Positions 1 to 8,463 of a DNA stretch of 64,000 nt are shown here, one piece after another (the first letter of the stretch is position 1; each line of letters opens with the position of its first letter). This DNA is from Balanoglossus misakiensis. Its lineage: Eukaryota; Hemichordata. Where the stretch lies: contig CM082597.2 of NCBI GenBank assembly GCA_040954595.2, positions 8,928,001-8,992,000 on the forward strand, in the 5' to 3' direction. The translations under genes were made by a program, and so were the position numbers. The notes beneath the pieces are model-generated. The model saw nothing but the letters and a program-made list of their open reading frames with translations, did no database searches and had not been told where the DNA came from.

Positions 1-544
1 AACAATGTTTGTATTAGTATAAATCAAATGTAAAAATTTTGAAACGACATTTATCACACCCGAAAATTCCAAGAACCGCATATTATGATTCTCTAAGCTC
101 AAACTATCAGTGTGACAGATGCCAGATTCTTAAAATACTTGGCCCAGTTTTGTTTCTGATTTATATTTATGACATACTGTAAAACAGGAAATTTTTCATG
201 ATATCAAAAGTGGCAACTGTTATGCGATGATTGATTTTCGCATTCTCATATTTCACGGCATTGCTATCTTCGAAAAACATTTTTACACAACTTGTTTATT
301 TTCGCGTTTTTTTGGCTCTCGCATAGTTCGCAAAAATGTATCGCTCGCGAAAATTTCCTGTTTACAGTACAAAATTCTTTGAGGATCAGACTTTCTGCTG
401 ACAGTTCAAAAGTAGTCTTTAGTTGCAAAGGAGATGATCATACAAATAACCATACAATTAATGAGTGGAATTATCTAGCGACAACTGGCCTCAATTTTGA
501 ATTTCAAATATAACACCATTCTGCACCCAAGGAGACATCACATG
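1..544. repeat. Direct repeat copy 1 (without 1.5-kb insert)
   Basis: This block matches 4091-4535 followed by 6041-6142. The first 445 bases look identical by eye, and the copies stop matching after CATCACATGAT. The copy may begin before the window. It lies downstream, in gene orientation, of the CUB exon at 2166-2501, while the other copy lies upstream of the CUB exon at 3818-3953. A tandem duplication of a CUB-containing block of about 4.09 kb would give this arrangement, as would two haplotypes joined in assembly. Confidence 0.9.
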
Positions 545-884
545 ATTCCTTGATTAACCAGCTACACATAACATCATCAGGGTAAGTGCTAACATCATAC
601 CCTGGTGACTGAATCGTGCCAAAACTACGCAGAATTTCAATTCCCTGGCAACCTTTAAAGAAACAAGTGACCTATCGGTCAAAAGAGCTCTGCTGACTTT
701 AACAGTGAAACCTATAGCTGGGCAATGATATGAATACCCTAGGTTTTAATCATAACAATTGTATTCTATTAAACAAAACCAAACATAGACATCACAAGTA
801 TTTAATATCCACATTCAGCCTGATTCATTGTGCTAAAGAAAGAAAGAATTTATTCCTAAAGAACAACATCAAAAGGAAGTACCA

Positions 885-1410
885 AGGTACTAATTTGCAT
901 ATTCATGACCCGATCAAAATTCCAATAAAACAAAATCAGGTAGGGGCACCATAACACACATTCTACCAAATTTCAGCTCCATCGTACATGTAGTTAGGGA
1001 GAAGAAGATTTTTTACCAAAAATTATATTTTTAGATCTAATTTGCATATTCATGACCCGATCATATCCAAATTTATGAAATCAGGTAGGGGCACCATAAC
1101 ACACATTCCTGCCAAATTTCAGCTCCATCGTACATGTAGTTAGGGAGAAGAAACTGTTTGACCAACATTCTATTTTTAGATCTAATTTGCATATTTATGA
1201 CCCCATCAAATCCAAATTTACAAAATCAGGTAGGGGCACCATAACACACATTCCTACCAAATTATAGCTAAATATGCAATGTCGTTTTAACGAAGAAGAT
1301 TGAAATACCGAAAGTTGACGGACGACGGACAACGGACGCCGGACGACAGACGGACACTTATCAACCTACTGCTACAGCTTGGCTGACACAAGTGACAGCC
1401 AAGCTAAAAA
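885..1410 (+). repeat. Interspersed repeat: three ~146-bp units, GACGGAC-rich segment, terminal hairpin
   Basis: Three tandem units begin with TAATTTGCAT at 891, 1038 and 1183 (spacings 147 and 145). Each contains TCAGGTAGGGGCACCATAAC, and the first two also have CATGTAGTTAGGGAGAAGAA. The third decays near 1265. A GACGGACGACGGAC-rich stretch (about 1315-1355) and a hairpin (arms AGCTTGGCTG/CAGCCAAGCT, 1376-1405) followed by a short A run close the element. Such ends resemble the 3' ends of non-coding retroelements common in marine invertebrates. I cannot name the family. A related sequence occurs at 15420-15640 and 55120-55310. Confidence 0.7.
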
Positions 1411-2165
1411 TACCAAACAAGGAATAATGAATTCAATCCACAGGTTTGGTGTAATCCTGGCTGCCTTTTATTTTGTGCTAGGGGATCAAATCACATAATA
1501 ATTGCCTTCTGGATAAAAAGTCGTACGCGACAGAAGAAATGACTGTTAACTGTATATGACTTCCTTAGGTCAAACCTTTCTGTCGTTATACATGTAGTTA
1601 TCAAATTAAACTCATTTAACTTTTTTCACATTTTGTTATTTTTTCTGTTAAAAAGTTCCATAATGACCCAGTATCAGATTAGCTTATATTATAAACTTCC
1701 AGAAAGAATGGCAAAAGAAGATAGATCTGTGATCCTTACAATTCTTACTGGGTTGAAATTCTTTGGGAATGATTTTAAGTGATTTAAAGGGACAATATAA
1801 GGACACCTTTAGCATTGATGAGGTAATATAAGAATACATCTGATAAAGAATATTTTCACATCCCAATAAACCAAAATCCAAAACAACTGGAAGAGCCGTT
1901 TCTGACATAAGTGGACTTTTGGACCAAAAATGTCTAAAACTACCCACCCCCCTCCTCCCCAGTATTGATATTTGTCACATGTTTATGTACACCATAATAA
2001 CAAATATTGTAGGTCCTTGTAAACCAAATTTTAAGAAATCGGAAAAGTGACTACTGAGAATTGACCAGAAATGACAAAAATAAAATGTATTTTTAAAAAT
2101 ATAATTACTAATTTTTGTCATGCTGTAAAACAACTCACACGATTAATTGCATCTGAATCAACTAC
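1411..2165. other. No recognised feature (intronic or downstream DNA)
   Basis: AT-rich sequence between the repeat and the last CUB exon. Short open frames are present but show no family resemblance and no splice-bounded coding signal that I could support. Confidence 0.5.
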
Positions 2166-2501
2166 CTGTAAAGTGACAACAAATTCTGTTGTGAATGATG
2201 CCAGCTGTCAGTTACAATCTTCATTGTTGAGATAATTCTTGCCTTCAAAATATTCTGTACTGCTGAGATTCTGTTTATATGACTGTGCTATGAAATTCCC
2301 ACCACACAAAGATGCTTCAAAGCCAGTAGCAGTATGCGAACTATCTGAGAGAAATTTCACCAACATTGCATTACCACTGCTAATAACTTCATCAGGCTGG
2401 TCCGGTCCACTGTATGTGGCAAGAACTTTGGATGGGTCAAACACAGACACCTCGACAATGACAACAGTATCATGATAAAGTTCAGTGTCAAAATGTAGAA
2501 A
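2166..2501 (-). pseudogene. CUB domain exon: second half of CUB1 plus start of CUB2, with in-frame TGA
   Basis: On the minus strand an acceptor (TTCTTTTCAG) opens the exon at 2501 and a donor (CAG|GTAGTT) closes it at 2166, giving 336 bp or 112 codons. The first part reads FLHFDTELYHDTVVIVE and then SGPDQPDEVISSGNAMLVKF..SDSSHTATGF, a typical C-terminal CUB half. It lacks the second CUB cysteine pair. It runs straight into CGGNF...NNEDCN, the start of another CUB. The next codon is TGA (2208-2210), where CUB domains have the tryptophan of the C-x-W motif, and the frame then continues QLASFTTEFVVTLQ to the donor. The exon needs a phase-0 neighbour, but the preceding CUB exon ends in phase 2. 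CUB domains are extracellular binding modules. I read this as a decayed or mis-sequenced exon of the lectin-CUB gene. Confidence 0.75.
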
Positions 2502-2591
2502 CTGAAAAGAATAAAAAAATGTCACAACACACATCATAAATAGTGAGCTGTCTCAAGCCAATATACATGAAAATAAACACAGTTTCATGAC

Positions 2592-3578
2592 TTAAGCCCC
2601 ATTAGCTGTAACTTTTTGCATTTTTCAGTATTTCTATTCTGTGTATCAATTATAGTTTCTTGTTCAGCTACGCAGGGCAGAGTTAAATCCATAGTCTTAA
2701 CTTCTCAACGAAACCTATGAGGGCACAATCGGCATTGTTGTTGTTTGAAAACATTCGTAAATAATAACAACAGTCAGTACACATACACATGACTCGTTGA
2801 CAAGCAGAGAGCTGGGTGTGATGGGTTACTCATGAGGAGAGGAACAAGAAAAAGTGTTTAATTTAAATAATAACACATGATAGCGAGGGCAATATCACGA
2901 TTTGAAGCCTGCATGAGGGATGGTGATCTCTGACCATAATATTGATGATGCCCGAGCCGCAGGCGAGGGTATCATCAATATTTTGGTCAGAGATCACCAG
3001 CCCGAGGGCAGGCTTCAAATCGTGATGTTGCCCGAGCATAATGTGTTATTAATTTTATTACGCCGAACATTTGAACGTACATACACTGCAGCATGTAGCA
3101 TGTAGACTCGCGTCCATATGTCGTACGTTGCTGAGAATGTAAAATGTCTCGATCTCCCAAGAATTATACGATACCTACTTCGAACTTAGATTATTTTGAA
3201 AATACTGCGCTGTTGGTTGCGATTTTGGTGTATTTACTGCCCGTTTGCAGTAAAATATCATCCAGTAGAACAGGTGTTAAGCCTGTGTGTCGCTTTGAAG
3301 CCATATAGATGCGGGAGTTGACTGATCGTGAAGGAAGCCATTGAACGACAATTTGGAACGCGCAGAAGTCGTGCCCAGAACACCAAAACAACCAAGCGGG
3401 CAATATCAGCGCACGCGACAGGGCTTTATCAACTCTAGCCATGTTATATCACTTTTTTTTCTATATCACGTGAGCGCGTCTCAGCCAATCACGAAAACGG
3501 TATAATACGTGAGGTGTAATAAACACAAAACAAAATTACTGATAAACTAGCCTGAAGTTATAGATAATGGCCCTTTAA
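2592..3578. mobile_element. TTAA-flanked inverted-repeat element (~979 bp), piggyBac-like, non-autonomous
   Basis: TTAA at 2592-2595 and at 3575-3578 flank a segment whose ends are imperfect inverted repeats: left GCCCCATTAGCTGTAACTT, right end reversed AGGGCCATTATCTATAACTT. A TTAA target with short terminal repeats is typical of piggyBac-type elements. No transposase is visible. The 83-codon minus-strand frame at 3191-3442 resembles nothing I recognise. The element carries the foldback at 2866-3056 and sits in the intron between the two CUB exons. Confidence 0.5.
2866..3056. repeat. Foldback palindrome, ~190 bp
   Basis: The two halves are near-perfect inverted copies centred near 2961. Matching blocks include ATCACGATTTGAAGCCTGC, GGTGATCTCTGACCA and the AATATTGATGAT stretch, ending outward in TAATAACACAT/ATGTGTTATTA. 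It could extrude as a cruciform, or fold as a long hairpin if transcribed. It is nested within the TTAA-flanked element. Confidence 0.85.
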
Positions 3579-3817
3579 TTCAAAAGTTTACCAAAAATCA
3601 TGTTTGTTATAAGGAAGAAAAAAATCAAATTATTTTTTTTTTAGTTGAAATGAATTTAAATCTAATACATGTGTCTGTTTTTTTTTTTAAAAGTGTTTGT
3701 ATGTCGAATGGACGGGAAAAGGTGTTTTGTATAGGCAGGTTTCCAGATTAGACAGAGTTAGTGGTTTATGCAAGTTTTACTGTAAAAAATAACTGGTTTT
3801 GGAATTTGACAGTTTAC

Positions 3818-3953
3818 AAGTGAGCACTTATTCTGGATGTTGCAGGTCCCTGGATTGTCCAAATACATTCTTGTAGAATGTAATAATTATCATCTGGGTA
3901 TCCAGTGCTGTGAAAGGTCCCCGATTCACCAGTTTCCAAACCACCACATGTTC
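3818..3953 (-). CDS. CUB1 N-terminal exon of a lectin-CUB gene
   Basis: On the minus strand, acceptor TGATATTCAG lies at 3954-3955 and donor CACTT|GTAAAC at 3816-3817. The 136-bp exon takes two bases to complete a glycine with the previous exon (phase 1 from 6603), then reads TCGGLETGESGTFHSTGYPD and later LQECIWTIQGP..SRISAH. This is a standard CUB start: CGG, G-x-F-x-S-x-x-YP, C-x-W-x-I. It ends in phase 2, which does not fit the phase-0 start of the next CUB exon at 2501, although the protein would read smoothly across (ISAHF-LHFD). The donor lies inside a 47-base sequence repeated in reverse at 7155-7201. Confidence 0.85.
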
Positions 3954-4535
3954 CTGAATATCATTAAAATAAAAAGAAAGAGTATGTTTGTGTGATGAAT
4001 GGTCATAAAGATTCAGCTCATCAAGTTGACGAAATTTCATTGATGATAAAATTACTTCACCAACAGTGAGTATCCAATGTACATGTATAAAACAATGTTT
4101 GTATTAGTATAAATCAAATGTAAAAATTTTGAAACGACATTTATCACACCCGAAAATTCCAAGAACCGCATATTATGATTCTCTAAGCTCAAACTATCAG
4201 TGTGACAGATGCCAGATTCTTAAAATACTTGGCCCAGTTTTGTTTCTGATTTATATTTATGACATACTGTAAAACAGGAAATTTTTCATGATATCAAAAG
4301 TGGCAACTGTTATGCGATGATTGATTTTCGCATTCTCATATTTCACGGCATTGCTATCTTCGAAAAACATTTTTACACAACTTGTTTATTTTCGCGTTTT
4401 TTTGGCTCTCGCATAGTTCGCAAAAATGTATCGCTCGCGAAAATTTCCTGTTTACAGTACAAAATTCTTTGAGGATCAGACTTTCTGCTGACAGTTCAAA
4501 AGTAGTCTTTAGTTGCAAAGGAGATGATCATACAA

Positions 4536-6040
4536 TTAAACCACGATCGTGACGTCACACTATTCAATAGACAAGTCATTCACTGAGAGAACCTCCGTCT
4601 AACACAAAACCACAGGTTTAAAACCAAGTCCCGGGTAGTTCTAGAACTACCTCCGGGGGTTCTAGAACTACCGCAGGACTCAGTCTCACCTGTCGTAACA
4701 AAAATACAAATACACAATGCTTTATTTGCATAATTACATTTACTTCTATACCTGTATTCAAAGTACATTTCATTTGAATAGAGTAATTGTTATGTTAATT
4801 GAAAGCGAACTGGATATGCGACAGTCTCCGGATCATTTCATTCAATGCTTCACATTCACAGTTTTGTCTACTGACGTACAAAGCTAATGTCTTGGTGGCT
4901 CTCGAGAGTCTTCATAACATGATAATAAAAGTATAAAATAGACAAAAATCAATTCACCAGAAACAAACTAACGTTGCAATAAATTAACTACAAATTTCTA
5001 GAAAATTATACTAAATCACATTATCCCCAGATTTGCTTGTATTACTCTAACCAGATGCTTCACTTCGATTTTGCTTCACTACCGACATGTAACAAGGTTG
5101 GCTGTTTTAGGCCTAAAACCCGCGTACCTTGCAAAATTCTGCTTACTTTTTGTTGCTGTTCACCAGACGTGGGTTTGTAATGTCGGACGGATTCACTTCG
5201 GTATCAAGTCTTTTCGCAGATGAGTTACTCACCAATATCGCTACCATACAGACGTGTTGCCGCTGTGGCTCGTAGAGAGTGGTTCGTTCAAAAGCCAGGG
5301 AGGCCAATACATAGACGGGCAGTAGTACCATGTAGAGCATTGTTACCCGGTTTTTGCTTTACCAACATGTAGCCGCTTGTTTTCGCAGATGATATAGATC
5401 GGAACTACATGTATCTTCAGATCGATTTCATGGACATTTGAAGGAAAATAAAAAAAAAACGTGACACTTACATGTAGGCCTTCTGCATTTGGCCTAGAAA
5501 ATTTTCGCGTAAGCTTACCATGTGCACGCAAAACCCCAATAGCTGTAACGCTTCCCATAATACACTACGTAACACACCTGTAAAGTTTAATTTGATGCAA
5601 ATTAGTGTTTGAAATTAGCATATCACTCTGACACGTAAGCATGAACATTTAGAGTAACACCTGTCAAGCGTGGGCGATCTTGTAAGGCCCAGCAGGGCGG
5701 TCTAGAACTACCTGCCCACGACATGATTCATTTATAGGAAAAGGGGTGGCCAACCAAATTTCACAGTCAGCAATGAAGAATAAGCCTCTTTTGATAAGCT
5801 TTTGTTCGTTCATTTTATTGAATCGTTGAGTAAAACGACGTCTTTGTGGTACACGAAGCTCCAATGGTGACAATGTCTGTGGGGGGTCGTGGTTTAAGTT
5901 AGAGAACCACCTCCCCCTCAGTGGTTCTTGGTTTCCAATCGCCTCGGGCCTGCGGCCCTCGGCAATTAGAAACCAAGAACCACCTCGGGGTCGGTGGTTC
6001 TCTATTACATAAATAGTGTAAAAGAAATTGTTAAGTAAAC
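4536..6040. mobile_element. 1505-bp insertion relative to the other repeat copy
   Basis: The site without insert reads TACAA|ATAACC (441-450). In this copy, 1505 bp separate TACAA from ATAACC. The insert begins TTAAACCACGA, and the inverse TCGTGGTTTAA occurs internally at about 5887-5897. It holds several short palindromes around GTTCTAGAACTACC (4640-4675, 5700-5712) and ends with a foldback. There is no clean target-site duplication and no transposase, so it may be a compound non-autonomous element. Copy 1 could instead have lost it. Confidence 0.65.
5899..6004. repeat. Foldback palindrome in the 1505-bp insert
   Basis: AGAGAACCACC and GGTGGTTCTCT bound the structure, with inner arms TCTTGGTTTC / GAAACCAAGA and a GC-rich loop (CTCGGGCCTGCGGCCCTCGG). 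This is similar in design, but not in sequence, to the foldback at 2866-3056. Confidence 0.8.
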
Positions 6041-6208
6041 ATAACCATACAATTAATGAGTGGAATTATCTAGCGACAACTGGCCTCAATTTTGAATTTC
6101 AAATATAACACCATTCTGCACCCAAGGAGACATCACATGATCTGATCCCCCTTGTTTAACTTTTAGTGGTGAGCTCTTCCAAGTATATCTTGTATTGCTT
6201 AGGGGACT

Positions 6209-6512
6209 CTAACTCTCTCTCCTTCCCTCCCTTCCACCCCCTCCCCCTCCCTCTCTAGCTCTCTCTCTCCCCTCTCCCGCCCCTCTCCCTCCCCTCTCCC
6301 GCCCCTCTCCCTCCCTCCCACCCCTCTCTAGCTCTCTCTCCCTCCCTACCCCCCTCTACCCCTCCCTCTCCCTCTAGTTCTCTCTCCCCCTCTCCCTCAC
6401 TACCACCCTCCCTCCCTCCCTCCCTGTCACTCTCCAGCTCTCTCTCCCTCCCCTCTCACTCTCCCCTCCCAGCCTCTCCCTCCCGCTCTTTTGCACACAC
6501 TCTCTCTTAGTA
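6209..6512 (+). repeat. ~300-bp polypyrimidine (CT-rich) tract
   Basis: Almost pure C and T on the plus strand, made of CTCTCTCT, CCCTCC and CTAGCT-type short repeats with a few interrupting purines. It lies in the lectin intron, so the pre-mRNA would carry a purine run. Homopurine/homopyrimidine stretches of this size can form triplex DNA and are unstable in length. Confidence 0.95.
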
Positions 6513-6602
6513 TATATATTGGGAGGTGACTACAGCAGTGCGAGAAAAGTAAAGACCTGATGCGAGTAAGGGAAGATTCTAGCTGATTTGAATCAGACTT
6601 AC

Positions 6603-6818
6603 CTTCAGCACAAGCTGCTACTTCACACATTGACAGACTGACATCATCACATCTTGCATGATACAATGGGTAATTATTTTCAAAGAGGTTTAACCTCACA
6701 CATTGCCCAGTGGAGGCATCAGGTTCTGTGTCTGCCCATCGACCATCAAAGACACTACCTTTCCTGCCATCTGAATAATCATATTCCACACTGCCATCTC
6801 GATTGGGTCCACTAAATC
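6603..6818 (-). CDS. C-type lectin-like domain, C-terminal exon
   Basis: On the minus strand, acceptor TTTTATAG precedes 6818 and donor GAAG|GTAAGT follows 6603 (216 bp). The first two bases complete the glycine of WIG from the previous exon, and the exon then reads FSGPNRDGS, GRWADTEPD, GQCVRL, HARCDDVSLSMCEV, AACAEG. The conserved last three lectin cysteines are present. TEPD stands where sugar-binding lectins have EPN or QPD. The usual WND is replaced (YHARCDD), so canonical calcium-dependent sugar binding is doubtful. The exon ends in phase 1, matching the CUB exon at 3953. Probably extracellular or secreted. Confidence 0.93.
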
Positions 6819-7262
6819 CTATAAAATGGAAATAAAGAAAGAAGATGCATACAGCAGTGTTTCATCCAGGATGGGGGGGGGGGGATATGTCCCCCTTTGC
6901 TTGAATAGTTGCACTCTTGCAAGGAGGGGAATGAGTGACATCGCTGAGTCTGTAAGGGGCACCATTTCCCCCTTGACAAATTTCTAGAGGGGTGCCAACA
7001 TGCTGACAGTGGGCGAATTCCCTCATCCCTCCATCTGGATGAAAAACTGCATACAGAGTCACTTAATAGCAAGATTTTGTGAGGTTATTGAGATGTAAAA
7101 AATAGGCTTTTCAATTACCATCTTGAGACAATTATCATTCAAGTGTTACTATGCAGTGCTTACTTGTAAACTGTCAAATTCCAAAACCAGTTATTTTTTA
7201 CACTTGATACACCCACAAATTATTTGGGAACACTGACAAACACTGTTAAAAGACACACTCAC
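6819..7262 (-). other. Intron of the lectin gene
   Basis: A 444-bp intron between two lectin exons. It holds a G run (near 6875-6884) and, at 7155-7201, a reversed copy of the CUB exon donor region. Short open frames inside it are not bounded by splice sites in the right phase. Confidence 0.7.
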
Positions 7263-7381
7263 CAATCCAACCATGGTTCGCTGTTTCATTGGAAGTCTCT
7301 TCAATCTGGTTTACAATCTCTGCTCCAGCATAACGATTTTCAGAATAACCCTCAATTACTGTCAAGTGCCCACCATAAAAT
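7263..7381 (-). CDS. C-type lectin-like domain, central exon
   Basis: On the minus strand, acceptor TTTCAG precedes 7381 and donor ATTG|GTGAGTG follows 7263 (119 bp). One base completes a serine from the previous exon. Then FYGGHLTVIEGYSENRYAGA and NHGWI follow, matching the helix-2 / GGHL-x-x-I / WIG core of the lectin fold. It ends in phase 1, and the next exon supplies GA to give WIG-FSG. The upstream intron is about 5.6 kb and holds an inverted-repeat element. Confidence 0.93.
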
Positions 7382-8100
7382 CTGAAAATAAACCAATTTA
7401 TAACACATCAAACATGTTCCAAACTAATTTCGAAATTCCAGTCCGTGAATAATACATTTCCTCTTTGAAAACATTTAATATTGGTGAATAAGAGGTTCAT
7501 AAATGTATAACATTAGATTTTTGTTTGTAAAGTCTATATTTTGTGTTACACCTTTCCAATAAGTGTGTGATTAGTGTAGATTTCGGCAGAATTTCTGGGA
7601 AAAAAGAATCTGTGAAAAATTCACCTGAATTTTGGGGAGAAAAAAATTTGCTGAACGTTTCCTTTGAATAAAAAAGTTCAGCTTATTTCTTTTAGAGAAA
7701 ACATGACAATTTCCAGGAAATGGCTGTTGTTTTTTTTTTTTTGGTGTGAATAAACTTAAAAGACAAATTCTGATACAGTTGCATCAAGGTGATGGAAGAA
7801 AATCCCAGATTAACAGGATATTTGGAGAATTTATCCAGAATTTCAAAATTAGTTCGAAATGTGACATTGTGTTATCAATGATCTGTGTTGAGCAGTCGAA
7901 CGATGAACGGGTAGTTGACAATTCCCACGAGCACACCCGTATCTTTCCTCGGTAGTTGCGCCGGGCCGGTCGGCAATGTAACAGAAAAAGTGGTACGATA
8001 TGCCAGCTGAGCCGTCGCTAGTCTACAATTCCGAGTCTACAAGGCCGTCTCTAACTAAAAATTATAATAACTATCGAGGAACGTGACAATTATATCAGCG
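7382..8100. other. Intronic DNA, no recognised feature
   Basis: AT-rich sequence with a T run at about 7728-7742. It lies between lectin exons on the minus strand and I found no further exon in it. Confidence 0.5.
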
Positions 8101-8463
8101 AATGTGGGGCTGGGGGTTGCTGCAGTTTGCAGCCCCTCCATCTCCCCTGGACGATTTTTGTTTTTGCGGGGCTGCAGGTCCCAGCTATTCTAAACCGCAC
8201 AACGAGCGACCGGGATTTGGGCCCGGGGCGAATTTCTACACTCCAGACGTCTCCAGTCCACAATTTTCCACACTTTTTTCGCCAAATCGGTCCCGGAACC
8301 CATACAGCGCTTACCTGGCAAAGGATGTCGCGGTATTTGTCGATTTTGCCTACGTTTTCCCCAGTTATTCAACTTCAATCGGCAAAACCAAAACTCGTTC
8401 AGGGGAGATGGAGGGGCTTCAAACTGCAGCAAGGGCTGGGGGCTGCAGGCAGAATATATGACC
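8101..8463. mobile_element. Inverted-repeat element (~360 bp), MITE-like
   Basis: The left end contains GCAGTTTGCAGCCCCTCCAT and TCTCCCCTGGACGA. The right end is its reverse complement with a few changes (AGGGGAGATGGAGGGGCTTC, AAACTGCAGC). The arms are about 60 bp. There is no transposase. The open frames crossing it on both strands follow from the GC-rich inverted arms. It lies in the lectin intron. Confidence 0.75.

Larger units (their letters stand above)
4091..6142. repeat. Direct repeat copy 2 (with 1505-bp insert)
   Basis: Bases 4091-4535 match 1-445, and 6041-6142 match 446-544 or so. Everything between is absent from copy 1. It lies in the intron between the last lectin exon (6603) and the first CUB exon (3953). 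Confidence 0.9.

Noticed and set aside
3191-3442. 83-codon frame inside the TTAA element at 2592-3578
   Set aside because: Too short for a transposase and without recognisable motifs, so not called as a gene.
6812-7072. Cysteine-rich minus-strand frames inside the lectin intron
   Set aside because: They are not bounded by splice sites in phase with the flanking lectin exons, which already join perfectly without them.
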